A stretch of DNA of 62,068 nt from Ruminococcus sp. YE282 (GCA_900101355.1 FMUV01000011.1:1-62068); one strand, 5' to 3'. Shown: positions 40,801 to 50,233, numbered from the stretch's first letter. The notes: a model not told the origin generated them from the sequence alone. Program-made: numbers and translations.

Positions 40801-42414
40801 TCAACACCGGGCGTTTCGCTCATCTCCCCTCCTCCTCATCACGATATTTACTCAATCGAGGATTTGGCTCAGCTTATCTATGACCTTAAAAATGCCAACA
40901 AAGACGCAAGAATTTCGGTTAAGCTTGTATCGGAATGTGGAGTCGGAACGGTTGCGGCAGGTGTTGCAAAAGCAGGTGCAGGCGTAATCCTTATTTCGGG
41001 TTATGACGGCGGTACAGGTGCCGCTCCGAGAAACTCTATCTACAATGCAGGTTTGCCTTGGGAGCTCGGTCTTGCGGAAGCTCATCAGACCCTTATTATG
41101 AACGACTTGCGTGACAGAGTTGTAATTGAAACAGACGGTAAGCTTATGACAGGCCGTGACGTTGCGATTGCCGCAATGCTCGGTGCAGAAGAATTCGGTT
41201 TTGCAACCGCTCCGCTTGTTACACTCGGCTGCGCTATGATGCGTGTATGTAACCTTGACACATGTCCGTTCGGCGTTGCTACCCAGAACCCCGAACTCAG
41301 AAAGCGTTTCTGCGGCAAGCCTGAATATGTAATCAACTTTATGAAGTTTGTTGCAAGCGAACTTCGTGAATATATGTCAAAATTAGGCGTAAAAACCGTT
41401 GACGAACTGGTCGGCAGAATTGACCTCATAAAACCAAAAGAAAACCTTACCGACCGTGAAAAAGAAATTGACCTTTCAAATATCCTTAACCGTGACTTTG
41501 CAAGCAACAAGGTTGAATACAACAAGAAGAGCCAGTACGACTTTAAGCTTGATTCAACACTTGACGAAAAGGTATTTGCAAAAGAATTTAAGACGGCATT
41601 TGCAAAAGGCACACCAAAAACAATTACGGTAGACGTAAAGAATACAGACAGAACTCTCGGTACTATCTTCGGTTCTGAAATCACAAAGAAATTTGACGAC
41701 AAACTTGAAGATGACACATTCAAAATCATCTGTAACGGTTCAGGCGGACAGAGCTTCGGCGCATTCATTCCAAAAGGACTTACACTTGAGCTTGTCGGCG
41801 ACAGCAACGACTACTTCGGCAAGGGACTTTCAGGCGGTAAATTGGTTGTATATCCGCCAAAGGGTTCAAAGTTTAAGCCTGAAGAAAACATCATCATCGG
41901 CAACGTTGCACTTTACGGCGCAACAAGCGGCAAGGCGTTCATCAATGGTGTTGCAGGCGAACGTTTCTGCGTCCGCAACTCAGGCGCAACAGCAGTTGTT
42001 GAGGGCGTTGGCGACCACGGATGTGAATATATGACAGGCGGACGTGTTGTTGTAATCGGCAAAACCGGCAAAAACTTTGCGGCAGGTATGTCAGGCGGCG
42101 TAGCTTATGTTCTTGATGAAAACCGCGACCTATATACAAAGCTCAACAAAGAAATGGTTCTCTTCTCTGAAGTTACCGAGAAATATGATATTCTTGAGCT
42201 TAAGGGATTGATTGAAGAACACGTAAGGGCTACCAATTCCGAAAAAGGTAAAGAAATCCTCGATAACTTTGAAGAATATTTGCCGAAATTCAAGAGAATT
42301 ATTCCTCACGATTACAAAGAGATGATGACTGCGATTGCTCTTAACGAAGAAAAAGGAATGAGCAACGAACAGGCTAAAATCGAAGCATTCTATCAAATCA
42401 TTAACAACAAATAA
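37870..42414 (+). CDS. gltB: glutamate synthase large subunit
   Basis: The 1514-residue subunit has a 22-residue propeptide and then the nucleophile Cys in DNCGIGAVVN, the glutaminase domain, the central and FMN domains (GEGGHLPGKKV, GYDGGTGAAPRNS), the 3Fe-4S cysteines in CAMMRVCNLDTCPFG and a C-terminal beta-helix with Gly repeats. It makes two glutamates from glutamine and 2-oxoglutarate. ATG 37870 is preceded by GGAAAGG; the frame extends to 37819 but without a ribosome site. Confidence 0.97.
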   Translation: MGQTEKPNAQSKLYSPMFEHDNCGIGAVVNIKGEKSHDTVANALTIVETLEHRAGKDAEGKTGDGVGILLQISHKFFKKAAKEIGINLLSERDYAVGMFFFPQNELARNQAKKMFEIIAEKEGLEVLGWREVPSDTTVIGKRALDCMPFIMQCFIQRPEGVKKGISFDRKLYVARRVFEQSNEDTYVVSLSSRTIVYKGMFLVGDLRRFFLDLQSPDYESAIAMVHSRFSTNTNPSWQRAHPNRMIVHNGEINTIRGNADKMLAREETMRSEHLKGDLDKVIPVVNTEGSDSAMLDNTLEFLVMSGMELPLAVMITIPEPWDRNGTMSQKKKDFYQYYATMMEPWDGPASILFSDGDIMGAVLDRNGLRPSRYYITSDGNLILSSEVGALPIDADKIVVKERLRPGKMLLVDTVKGKLIDDDELKEYYASKQPYGEWLDSNLVSLKDLKIPNAKVEEHHHDERKRLQKAFGYTYEDVMTSILPMAKNGTESISAMGTDSPLAVLSKEPQPLFNYFKQLFAQVTNPPIDAIREEIVTSTTVYIGEDGNILEEKPENCKVMKINNPILTSTDILKLKNMKISGFKVAVIPILYYKNTRLSKAVKRLFIEADKAYSEGANILILSDRGVDENHLAIPSLLAVSALHQHLVVTKRRTSLAIVLESGEPREVHHFATLLGYGASAINPYLAQETIHELIHDDLLDKDYYAAIDDYNSAVLHGIVKIASKMGISTIQSYQGSQIFEAIGISREVIDEYFTDTVSRIGGITLKDIEENVDRLHTAAFDPLGLSCSTELESRGSHKFRSGKEEHLYNPQTIHTLQMATRTNDYSLYKKYSHLITEEMEPVNIRGLFDFNYAEKPVPLDEVESVDSIVKRFKTGAMSYGSISQEAHETLALAMNKLHGKSNSGEGGESLERLLTKGKKDDRCSAIKQVASGRFGVTSRYLTSADEIQIKMAQGAKPGEGGHLPGKKVYPWIAKTRHSTPGVSLISPPPHHDIYSIEDLAQLIYDLKNANKDARISVKLVSECGVGTVAAGVAKAGAGVILISGYDGGTGAAPRNSIYNAGLPWELGLAEAHQTLIMNDLRDRVVIETDGKLMTGRDVAIAAMLGAEEFGFATAPLVTLGCAMMRVCNLDTCPFGVATQNPELRKRFCGKPEYVINFMKFVASELREYMSKLGVKTVDELVGRIDLIKPKENLTDREKEIDLSNILNRDFASNKVEYNKKSQYDFKLDSTLDEKVFAKEFKTAFAKGTPKTITVDVKNTDRTLGTIFGSEITKKFDDKLEDDTFKIICNGSGGQSFGAFIPKGLTLELVGDSNDYFGKGLSGGKLVVYPPKGSKFKPEENIIIGNVALYGATSGKAFINGVAGERFCVRNSGATAVVEGVGDHGCEYMTGGRVVVIGKTGKNFAAGMSGGVAYVLDENRDLYTKLNKEMVLFSEVTEKYDILELKGLIEEHVRATNSEKGKEILDNFEEYLPKFKRIIPHDYKEMMTAIALNEEKGMSNEQAKIEAFYQIINNK

Positions 42415-42428
42415 GGAGGAGAAACGCA

Positions 42429-43913
42429 ATGGGAAAGCCAACAGGATTTATGGAATATAAACGAGAGGACGCTCCCGCATTCTCCGTAAAAGAACGTATA
42501 AAGAATTACAATGAATTTCACACTCCGCTTTCACAGGAGGAGCAAAAGAAGCAGGGCGCAAGATGTATGGAATGCGGCGTTCCGTTCTGCCAGGCAGGAA
42601 TGGTTGTGGGCAATATGGTTTCGGGCTGTCCGCTCAACAACCTTATTCCCGAATGGAATGACCTTATTTTTAAGGGCGCATGGGAACAGGCATACAACAG
42701 ACTTAAAATCACGAGTAATTTTCCTGAATTTACATCAAGAGTTTGCCCTGCGCTTTGTGAAAAAGCCTGCACCTGCGGAGCAAACGGAGACCCTGTAACC
42801 GTTAAAGCCAACGAATACAGCATTGTAGAAAATGCGTATGTTCAGGGCTATGCCTGCGCCAAGCCTCCAAAGGTTCGCACAGGCAAAAATATTGCCATCA
42901 TCGGTTCGGGTCCGTCCGGACTTGCCGCAGCTGACCAGCTTAACCTCAGGGGTCACTCGGTAACCGTATTTGAAAGAAGCGACCGTGTGGGCGGACTGCT
43001 TATGTACGGTATTCCCAATATGAAGCTTGAAAAAAGTGTTATTGACCGCAAAATCAACATTATGAAAGAAGAGGGCGTTGAATTTAAAACCAACGTAAAC
43101 GTCGGCAAAGACGTCAAGGCTTCGGAGCTTCTTAAAAACTATGACAGAGTTATTCTTGCCTGCGGCGCCTCTCACCCACGTGACATCACGGTTGAGGGCA
43201 GAGATGCAAACGGAATCTATTTTGCGGTAGATTTTCTTAAGTCAACAACAAAGTCACTTCTTGACAACGACCTTAAGGACGGAACATATATTTCAGCCAA
43301 GGGCAAAAACGTTATGGTTATCGGCGGCGGCGACACAGGAAACGACTGCGTCGGAACAAGCATAAGACACGGCGCAAAGTCTGTTCTTCAGCTTGAGATG
43401 ATGCCGAAACTGCCCGACGAAAGAACAGCCGACAATCCGTGGCCGCAATGGCCGAGAGTCTGCAAGACAGACTACGGTCAGGAAGAGGCAATTGAAGTAT
43501 TCGGTCATGACCCAAGAGTTTATCAGACTACCGTAAAAGAGTTTTTGAAGGATAAAAACGGAAACGTAAAGGGTGCAATCCTTGTGAAGCTCTCGCCTGA
43601 GAAGGACAAAAAAACAGGCAGAATGATTATGACTCCTGTTGCAGGTTCAGAATACAAGGTTGACGTTGAGCTTGTACTTATCGCCGCAGGATTCCTTGGT
43701 AGTGAAAGCTACGTTACAAATGCATTCGGAGTTGAAACAAACGCAAGAACAAATGTTGCAACCCAACCGAACTCATTCAAAACAAATGTTGACAGAGTAT
43801 TCACCGCAGGTGATATGCACAGAGGTCAGTCGCTTGTAGTATGGGCTATTCGCGAGGGCAGAGACGCCGCACGTGAAGTTGACGAAAGTCTTATGGGTTA
43901 CACAAACCTCTGA
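42429..43913 (+). CDS. gltD: glutamate synthase small subunit
   Basis: The 494-residue NAD(P)H-dependent subunit feeds electrons to GltB. The N-terminal Fe-S region has CMECGVPFCQ and CPALCEKACTCG; FAD and NAD(P)H folds follow (IAIIGSGPSGLAAADQL and VMVIGGGDTGNDCVG). It starts 15 bases after gltB with AAGGAGG. A strong terminator follows. Confidence 0.97.
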   Translation: MGKPTGFMEYKREDAPAFSVKERIKNYNEFHTPLSQEEQKKQGARCMECGVPFCQAGMVVGNMVSGCPLNNLIPEWNDLIFKGAWEQAYNRLKITSNFPEFTSRVCPALCEKACTCGANGDPVTVKANEYSIVENAYVQGYACAKPPKVRTGKNIAIIGSGPSGLAAADQLNLRGHSVTVFERSDRVGGLLMYGIPNMKLEKSVIDRKINIMKEEGVEFKTNVNVGKDVKASELLKNYDRVILACGASHPRDITVEGRDANGIYFAVDFLKSTTKSLLDNDLKDGTYISAKGKNVMVIGGGDTGNDCVGTSIRHGAKSVLQLEMMPKLPDERTADNPWPQWPRVCKTDYGQEEAIEVFGHDPRVYQTTVKEFLKDKNGNVKGAILVKLSPEKDKKTGRMIMTPVAGSEYKVDVELVLIAAGFLGSESYVTNAFGVETNARTNVATQPNSFKTNVDRVFTAGDMHRGQSLVVWAIREGRDAAREVDESLMGYTNL

Positions 43914-43964
43914 TTAGGCACTTACTCTGCTTAAAAATAAACCTATTTAATATTATTTACAGAA

Positions 43965-43998
43965 ATCGGGACTGTACTTTAAACGGTACAGTCCCGAT
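43965..43998 (+). terminator. terminator of gltBD
   Basis: A perfect 13-bp stem, 43965-43977 with 43986-43998 (ATCGGGACTGTAC), followed by ATTTTGTT. Confidence 0.9.
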
Positions 43999-44087
43999 AT
44001 TTTGTTACAATGACGATGTTTTGTATTGATTAATTTTGTCTAAAATGATAGAATGTAATTAAATAAAAAATAAAAAGCAGGAAAATT

Positions 44088-45539
44088 ATGAGTAACAGTA
44101 AAAATAACATAAAAAACGGAAGTTGCCCCGTATACAAAAAATGCGGAGGCTGCCAGCTTCAAAATCTTTCGTACCAAAAGCAGCTTGAATTTAAGCAAAA
44201 CAAGGTTGAAAAGCTTTTAAAACACTTTGCCAAGGTTGAACCTATTATCGGAATGGAAAATCCATATCATTACCGCAACAAAGTTCAGGCGGCTTTTTAC
44301 ACAGACCGCAGAGGCAAGATAATTTCGGGCGTGTATCAGTCGGGAACTCACCACGTTGTAGGAATTGACAGCTGCCAGACCGAAGACATTACCGCCGACA
44401 AAATCATAGTTGCGGTGCGAAAGCTTCTCCCCTCTTTTAAGCTCACAACATACAACGAGGACACCCACAAGGGATTTTTGCGGCACGTACTTGTAAAAAG
44501 AGGATTTGCCACAAACCAGGTTATGCTTGTGCTTGTAACGGGCACACCTGTATTTCCGTCTAAAAACAACTTTGTAAAGGCAATAACAAAGCAATTTCCG
44601 GAAATTACAACCGTGGTTCAGAATGTGAATCCGTACAACACAAATCTTGTGCTCGGCGACAACGAAAAGGTGCTTTACGGCAAAGGATATATTGAGGATA
44701 TTCTGTGCGGATGCAGGTTCAGAATTTCGCCAAAAAGTTTTTATCAAATCAACCCTGTTCAGACCGAGGTGCTCTACGGCAAAGCAATTGAGTTTGCCGA
44801 CCTTAAGGGCAACGAAACAGTGCTTGACACATACTGCGGCATCGGCACAATAGGAATCATAGCCGCAAAAAGCGGAGCGGGAAAGGTCATCGGAGTTGAA
44901 CTGAACGGCAACGCTGTGCGTGACGCAATTGTAAACGCCAAGGCTAACAATTTAAAAAACATACGCTTCTACAAAGGCGACGCAGGTGAATTTATGTTTG
45001 AGGTGTCTCAGGAAAGCGAAAAACCTGACGTTGTGTTTATGGACCCGCCGAGAGCAGGCAGCAGTGAAAAATTCTTAAAATCACTTATTAAAATGTCGCC
45101 CAAAAAGGTTGTGTATGTTTCGTGCAACCCCGAAACGCTTTCAAGAGACCTTGAATTTCTCTTGGCAAACAGCAAATATAAGGCAGAAAAAATTCAGCCC
45201 GTAGATATGTTCCCGCATACGGCGCATATTGAGACGGTAGTTCAGTTGGTTAGAAAAAAGCCGGATACATATATCGACATTACCGTTGATATGGACGAGC
45301 TGGATTTAACATCATCCGAAGCAAAGGCAACTTATGATGAAATAAAAGATTACATATTCGATAAACATTGTATAAAAGTATCTTCGCTTTATGTTGCTCA
45401 GGTAAAGCAAAAGCACGGTATTATCGAAAGAGACTGCTACAACAATTCTAAGAAAGATAACCTAAAGCAACCTCAATGCCCGCCGGAAAAAGTAAAGTTG
45501 ATTGAGGAAGCACTACGACACTTTAAAATGATACCTTAA
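44088..45539 (+). CDS. rlmD: 23S rRNA (uracil-5-)-methyltransferase, C-terminus replaced by the integrated element
   Basis: A 483-residue RlmD/RumA-type enzyme. It has Fe-S cysteines (CPVYKKCGGCQLQ and GIDSCQ), the SAM motif VLDTYCGIGTIGI, FMDPPRAGS and the catalytic Cys in VYVSCNPETLSRDL. No TRAM domain is present. The conserved end TAHIETVV is at residues 378-385; what follows, about 98 residues with LTSSEAKATYDEIKDYIFDK, is encoded by the integrated element. The displaced native end is at 57180-57208 and implies an original protein of about 390 residues. ATG 44088 follows GCAGGAAA. Confidence 0.9.
   Translation: MSNSKNNIKNGSCPVYKKCGGCQLQNLSYQKQLEFKQNKVEKLLKHFAKVEPIIGMENPYHYRNKVQAAFYTDRRGKIISGVYQSGTHHVVGIDSCQTEDITADKIIVAVRKLLPSFKLTTYNEDTHKGFLRHVLVKRGFATNQVMLVLVTGTPVFPSKNNFVKAITKQFPEITTVVQNVNPYNTNLVLGDNEKVLYGKGYIEDILCGCRFRISPKSFYQINPVQTEVLYGKAIEFADLKGNETVLDTYCGIGTIGIIAAKSGAGKVIGVELNGNAVRDAIVNAKANNLKNIRFYKGDAGEFMFEVSQESEKPDVVFMDPPRAGSSEKFLKSLIKMSPKKVVYVSCNPETLSRDLEFLLANSKYKAEKIQPVDMFPHTAHIETVVQLVRKKPDTYIDITVDMDELDLTSSEAKATYDEIKDYIFDKHCIKVSSLYVAQVKQKHGIIERDCYNNSKKDNLKQPQCPPEKVKLIEEALRHFKMIP
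45229..45241. repeat. attL
   Basis: TTGAGACGGTAGT, inside the conserved HIETVV codons of rlmD. It matches attR at 12 of 13 bases. Confidence 0.75.
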
Positions 45540-45550
45540 TTGCATAGCGG

Positions 45551-45582
45551 AAAGACATCAATCGAAAGGTTGGTGTCTTTTT
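45551..45582 (+). terminator. terminator after the hybrid rlmD
   Basis: Arms AAAGACATCAA (45551-45561) and TTGGTGTCTTT (45570-45580) followed by TTC. It belongs to the element. Confidence 0.75.
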
Positions 45583-45618
45583 CTATGCTTAAAAATCCGC
45601 ACATTCGACAAAACAAAG

Positions 45619-45656
45619 ACCTCCTTGTAAAATTGTTTTACCAAATACAAGGAGGT
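45619..45656 (+). promoter_or_regulatory. hairpin masking the tnpV ribosome site
   Basis: A perfect 10-bp stem, ACCTCCTTGT (45619-45628) with ACAAGGAGGT (45647-45656). The second arm contains the tnpV Shine-Dalgarno sequence. Reading from rlmD would fold this hairpin and limit tnpV translation. Confidence 0.65.
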
Positions 45657-45662
45657 TTTCTT

Positions 45663-46034
45663 ATGAGCAAAGAACTTGAAAATCAAAAATTAAATTATGT
45701 AACACAGGGCGATTATTGCTTGCCTTGCATTAGAACGAAAGAGCAAAAGGAACTGCATATCGGCGTGTGGGCAAACCGACACAGACAGTATCTTAAACAA
45801 CATCATCGTATCAGATACTATAATCTGTTAACATCGGAAAATCTGTACCCTTACCTTGCGGACATCGAAGAACAGGCACAAACAATATTTTCACAACTTG
45901 TCAAATCATTTGCCGAAAAAGAAAATGTTACCGAAAAATTGAAAGCTAATAACCCTATGCTATGGGTGCTAAAGATGAACAACATTCGTAACAGAGCGAT
46001 GGAAATTGTGAATAGCGAGGTGATTTTTGTATGA
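45663..46034 (+). CDS. tnpV: TnpV family transposon protein
   Basis: A 123-residue protein of the TnpV family, found in Tn4451-like and related clostridial elements. It matches the family over QGDYCLPCIRTKEQKELHIG and WANRHRQYLKQHHRIRYYNLL. Its exact role is unknown. ATG 45663 follows ACAAGGAGG. A longer frame from 45540 passes through the terminator and is not used. Its stop overlaps the lipoprotein start by 4 bases. Confidence 0.85.
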   Translation: MSKELENQKLNYVTQGDYCLPCIRTKEQKELHIGVWANRHRQYLKQHHRIRYYNLLTSENLYPYLADIEEQAQTIFSQLVKSFAEKENVTEKLKANNPMLWVLKMNNIRNRAMEIVNSEVIFV

Positions 46035-46672
46035 GAAAAATCGTAATATTTACTATGATATTGACCGTCATTTTTGCTATGGCAGGTTGTACTGTACATA
46101 GCGAGCTGGGCAAAAAAGCTGTTGAAAGTTCATCGAGTAATGCTGTATTTGACATAGCGCAAGCGGAAGAATTAACCGAGAAAACTATAACCGAAACCGT
46201 TGAGAAAAGGGCATTTACGGAAGAACCAACACTGACGACTACCGCTGAAACCGGTACAGAAAAGGTGCCAAATGAGACGATTTTTTCTCAAACAACAACA
46301 GCAAATACCGAGCCTAAGCAAGATACTCATACACAAAAAGAAATGCCAAAAAGCGAAAAATCTGAGCCTGAAATCACAACAAATACTGTTTCGGAAGTCA
46401 CAACAGCAGTTGAACAAGGTGAAAAATTTGATATATCGTATTGGATTTCTTATGCTCAGAATTACGCTAAAAGTATTGGCTTGATTATTGATGAAACTGC
46501 AACAGAATGTTGGGACAACCCCATATCTGCTAATGCAAACAACAAAAATATCGGCTTTGATATTGAAAGCAGATTGAATAGATATAGGAATGATGAAGGC
46601 TTTATATCGGTTTGGATATGGGCAGAAAAAATATCCGATACACAGTATGAACTCTACATCGGATACGCATAA
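46031..46672 (+). CDS. putative lipoprotein
   Basis: A 213-residue protein with a lipobox, FAMAGC (Cys about residue 20), so it should be a lipid-anchored outer-face protein. A long Thr/Glu/Lys-rich low-complexity linker (about 45-130) precedes a small C-terminal domain (FDISYWISYAQNYAKSIGL, ISVWIWAEKISDTQYELYIGYA). No function is recognisable. Its ATG overlaps the tnpV stop, so the two are coupled. Confidence 0.75.
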   Translation: MRKIVIFTMILTVIFAMAGCTVHSELGKKAVESSSSNAVFDIAQAEELTEKTITETVEKRAFTEEPTLTTTAETGTEKVPNETIFSQTTTANTEPKQDTHTQKEMPKSEKSEPEITTNTVSEVTTAVEQGEKFDISYWISYAQNYAKSIGLIIDETATECWDNPISANANNKNIGFDIESRLNRYRNDEGFISVWIWAEKISDTQYELYIGYA

Positions 46673-46780
46673 AGAATTGAGCACGGATTGCAGAAATACT
46701 CTGTTGTCCGTGCTTATTTTTTGTTTGATATTTAATTTTGAATGTAAAATTACCTGAGATAAAAAGGTATGTGCAATCTT

Positions 46781-47015
46781 AGCGAGCAGACCAGTTGGAT
46801 AACCAAACGGTAATCTGCCCGCTTTCTGCACATACTGAGCGAGCAGACCGGTTGGATAACCAAACGGTAATCTGCCCGCTTTCTGCACATACTGAGCGAG
46901 CAGACCATTTATGGACAGGTTGTCCAAAACGGTGCTGTCGCTCGTGCTTTCAGCGAGCAGTGTATTTATGGATACATTCCATAAATGCCTCGTTAGGGTG
47001 ACACCCTAAGACCTA
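46781..47015. repeat. 57-bp tandem repeats, four units
   Basis: Units start at 46781, 46838, 46895 and 46952, each opening with AGCGAGCAG. Units 1 and 2 are identical apart from one base; units 3 and 4 keep the opening and length but diverge. The array ends in a hairpin TTAGGGTGACACCCTAA (46993-47009). Open frames cross it on both strands, but none has a start context, so it is treated as non-coding. Confidence 0.85.
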
Positions 47016-47023
47016 ATTTAGTT

Positions 47024-47560
47024 TTAGTTATCTTTTTTAGGAAGCATATCACTTAATAGTTCTGTCGCTGTCTTATTGGTTAACACATAATGTTTTTTAG
47101 TAGTGCTATCAGAAACATAAAATCTTATTTTTTTGTTTTCTTTGAGCTTTCCTTTTTTTATACAATCTGAAAGGGCATTATAAAAGAGCGTTTTTTCATA
47201 AACCAGAGTGGTTCCTTCTTCAATTTGCAATCTGTGCGGTAATTTAACTTGTAATATGCGACCAAGGGGAGAAGTGTCGGGAACAATTAACATCTGTGAG
47301 CCATCGTCAAGTTCAAATCCCCAGTTTTGGATTACGACATCTCGGTTGCCTATGTTAGTAATGGTAACGCCAATATAATGGCGAAATGTATTTCCGTTTT
47401 CCGGTACAATAGTTATATTATCGGTAAAAGATAATTGCACTTTTTTCTTATAGTTTAGTTTAGTTTGCCATAATGCAACAATAACTGCAACAAATGTTGC
47501 AAGAGCTCCTAAAGTTCCGCCTATTGCTCCAAAAGCAGTCCAAAACAAATTCCAATCCAT
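47024..47560 (-). CDS. hypothetical membrane-anchored protein
   Basis: A 178-residue protein with one N-terminal membrane helix (FGAIGGTLGALATFVAVIVA) and a beta-rich domain (VTITNIGNRDVVIQNWGFEL) that may face the cytoplasm. It is of a type often seen in accessory regions; no function is known. I chose ATG 47560, preceded by GAGGAA; 47584 is an alternative. It follows res on the same strand. Confidence 0.6.
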   Translation of the reverse strand: MDWNLFWTAFGAIGGTLGALATFVAVIVALWQTKLNYKKKVQLSFTDNITIVPENGNTFRHYIGVTITNIGNRDVVIQNWGFELDDGSQMLIVPDTSPLGRILQVKLPHRLQIEEGTTLVYEKTLFYNALSDCIKKGKLKENKKIRFYVSDSTTKKHYVLTNKTATELLSDMLPKKDN

Positions 47561-47641
47561 AGAGACATTCCTCGATTTTCTCATTAATAATACATCTGAT
47601 TTTGTCTAAAAAACAACCAACATATCGGTGACAATTATGAT

Positions 47642-50230
47642 TTATAATTTCTTCATATCACTATCAAATTCCACCGTACGCACATCTCTGTTAAAGAAAT
47701 GGAATCCCCAAATCTTATATTTGTTGTCATCAGCAAACTTTGTAACAGGTATTGCTTTTGATTCAATCTGTAAAAGGAAATCCTCTTTCCAACTATCTTT
47801 TTCTACAAGATGTGTTCCTTTTGGTTCAATGAATATTTGCAATTGTTCATAACCATCTTGCTTCGGCAGATGCAGGAACAAAAGATAGTCCGGTTCAAAG
47901 CGCTCGCCGCCATCAAAAGAATATATGGCAAGTTGGCGCTCGTTACGAACAAGATATACTTTATCGTATTTATCCTTTAATTCTTTCACATACTCTTTAA
48001 AGTAAGCGACAAATGCTTTTTCCTCACTTGTACCGTAATTATCCTCGAAAACAAACCAGTCCTCTTTTGAAAGATCCATTTTCCAAGCAATAGGAACGCT
48101 GTTGTCGTTTTGGGATATACCGAGCCCGCCATCGTGCGGGTCAATATAATTGCAACGCTTGTTCTTAAAAATGTCGTGAATGTACTGTGCCGTAAATTCA
48201 CTACTGCCCTCATATATTTCTTCAATGCCGGAGATACTCTCGGCAATCTTTCCAAGAGCTTTTACACAAGCAGAGTATAAAATATCAGTAGGAGGCGTCT
48301 CATATTTTGATGTAATGTGAAGTCGTATATATCCTAAATAGTTTTTGTCATAAACAAATTCCTTTGTTGATTTTAAGTTTGGAAAATACGATTTCAACAC
48401 ATTAAATTTGAAAACACTGTATTTACATAATGCCTTATAAATGATTGCATAATTTATATCCGCAATATCACCTATTGTAGTTCTGTATGTATAAGTATTC
48501 GGATTGCTGTCTTGCGACGAATTATCTTCCATAATAACATCCTCGCCTGAACGGCCCGTAGCGATAGAAATATTGAATATCATATCACGGACAGACGGCA
48601 GCAAGCCCACAACTTCATTACGACTTTTCAAAAGACGTTCGTTTACAAAAACATATCCGCTCTTGTAAATGTCATCCTCTTTAAATTCGTCTTTTAATAC
48701 ATAATTTCTTGTAACCGTCTTATCAAGGTCAATACCGATTTCACGCAAAGCAGTATGTAACTCGCTGATATAACGAGGCTCATTCCAACAATGGTAATAC
48801 AATTCTTCACATATACGGAGAGGGTTATCAATATCATTGTCGTATTTGCGCTGATATTTTTCCTGTTCTTCTGTAATTTTGAAAGGACAATAACGGGCAC
48901 CACGACCGATAAGCTGGGCTTCTTTCATTGTCGTCTTTCCGGGAATACCGTTTTTTCCGTCACGGGTTTCATAAAGACGCACAATATCAAAAAGGTTAAG
49001 TACATCCCATCCCTCATTTAACTTATCTACTGCAAAAACAGCACGGTAAGGATTTGTTTTATCCTCTAATGAATTAAGCATTATTTGTTTATTTTCAACA
49101 TCTTGATTGTCATTTGCTGAAATGCAATGTTCTTCTGAAAAATCATCTTTCAATTCACTTGCTAATTCATCATAGGAAATACCGTTTTTAACAAAGTATT
49201 TATGTGCCTCTGCAAGCGTTTCACTCGTTGATTGTTCAAAAAGATTCTTTATACGCTCACCGGATAAAGACTTCACCATATCGATAATTTTTGCCATATT
49301 TGCGGCATTTTCTTTTACCAATCTTGACTGAAAAAATACAACCGGCTTTATATTTTGGCGGTAATCCTGAAACACTTTATAGCGATACTGACTTAATATT
49401 AAAGCCTGTAAAGCACGGTCTTCAACATCTAAGTCCGAACGCAAGGTCTTTATTTCTTTTGAATATCTGTCCGCACGGAATTTGTAGAGTGGGTAATCAA
49501 AGACTATTTTATTCTCGTATTCTGCTTTTATTAACGGGTTTTTAATATCACAGGTCGCCGTAAATTCAAGCAGAACATTATCACGGTTAGCACCGAAAAT
49601 GCGATGAACAGTGTATTCCCAGCTTTTATAGTTTGCTTCTTCATCCTTGCTCATCTTTTTTGTATCAGCGTTTAAGTGATGTGCTTCATCAGAAATAAGT
49701 ACCACTTTCCTGTTTGCAAAATCGTCAACAGACAAAGAGTTTTCTTTGACACTCCACATATCCGAATGAAGCCCCTGGGTGGTAGTGAAGCAAATATTGA
49801 TAGCAGTATCATCACTATATTGGAAGTTGGATACTTCCTTAATCTTTATCTTTTCGCCGTCAATAGTTATTTCATCGGCAAAAAGATATTTGCTTGATAA
49901 GCTGTTTAGAAAATTTTCCTTTGTCTTTTGAACAATGTTCGATAGATTTACAAAGAACAGAAAATTGCGATAGCCCTGCTTATAAAGATACAGCATAAGC
50001 CCTGCCATAATAAGTGTTTTGCCGGAGCCTGTTGCCATATGAAAAAGCGTTTGTGTAGGCTTTTGACAAAGCTTATCATTTTCAAAATATGTAATGAAAT
50101 TTTCAAAAGCCGATATCTGATATGGGCGCAATTCAAAGTTCGGGTTCAAATTGTCCGGGATATATTGCACAAGTTCTTTTGAAACGCCGACTTCACGCAA
50201 AGTATCGATTTTTTCATAAAGGAACGGCAT
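47642..50230 (-). CDS. res: type III restriction endonuclease subunit
   Basis: An 862-residue Res subunit. The helicase part has Walker A (MATGSGKTLIMAGLML), the DEAH box in LISDEAHHLNAD, and motif VI-like QLIGRGARYCPF. The C-terminal nuclease has FEPDYLLFL followed by LQIFIEPKG, a PD-(D/E)xK core. With Mod it should cut unmethylated DNA after ATP-driven movement between two sites. It follows mod by 3 bases. ATG 50230 overlaps no other gene. Confidence 0.95.
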   Translation of the reverse strand: MPFLYEKIDTLREVGVSKELVQYIPDNLNPNFELRPYQISAFENFITYFENDKLCQKPTQTLFHMATGSGKTLIMAGLMLYLYKQGYRNFLFFVNLSNIVQKTKENFLNSLSSKYLFADEITIDGEKIKIKEVSNFQYSDDTAINICFTTTQGLHSDMWSVKENSLSVDDFANRKVVLISDEAHHLNADTKKMSKDEEANYKSWEYTVHRIFGANRDNVLLEFTATCDIKNPLIKAEYENKIVFDYPLYKFRADRYSKEIKTLRSDLDVEDRALQALILSQYRYKVFQDYRQNIKPVVFFQSRLVKENAANMAKIIDMVKSLSGERIKNLFEQSTSETLAEAHKYFVKNGISYDELASELKDDFSEEHCISANDNQDVENKQIMLNSLEDKTNPYRAVFAVDKLNEGWDVLNLFDIVRLYETRDGKNGIPGKTTMKEAQLIGRGARYCPFKITEEQEKYQRKYDNDIDNPLRICEELYYHCWNEPRYISELHTALREIGIDLDKTVTRNYVLKDEFKEDDIYKSGYVFVNERLLKSRNEVVGLLPSVRDMIFNISIATGRSGEDVIMEDNSSQDSNPNTYTYRTTIGDIADINYAIIYKALCKYSVFKFNVLKSYFPNLKSTKEFVYDKNYLGYIRLHITSKYETPPTDILYSACVKALGKIAESISGIEEIYEGSSEFTAQYIHDIFKNKRCNYIDPHDGGLGISQNDNSVPIAWKMDLSKEDWFVFEDNYGTSEEKAFVAYFKEYVKELKDKYDKVYLVRNERQLAIYSFDGGERFEPDYLLFLHLPKQDGYEQLQIFIEPKGTHLVEKDSWKEDFLLQIESKAIPVTKFADDNKYKIWGFHFFNRDVRTVEFDSDMKKL

Positions 50231-50233
50231 TGC

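Noticed and set aside
41085..41807. Open frame of 240 codons on the minus strand, opposite gltB
   Set aside because: It lies fully within gltB and is Ser/Phe-rich low-complexity sequence typical of antisense shadows.
46172..46927. Minus-strand frame of 251 codons crossing the lipoprotein gene and the repeats
   Set aside because: It translates the repeats as a repeated peptide but has no start context, and the plus-strand lipoprotein with a clear lipobox is better supported.
46781..46960. CRISPR array
   Set aside because: Units are directly adjacent with a 57-base period and no spacers; no cas genes are near.
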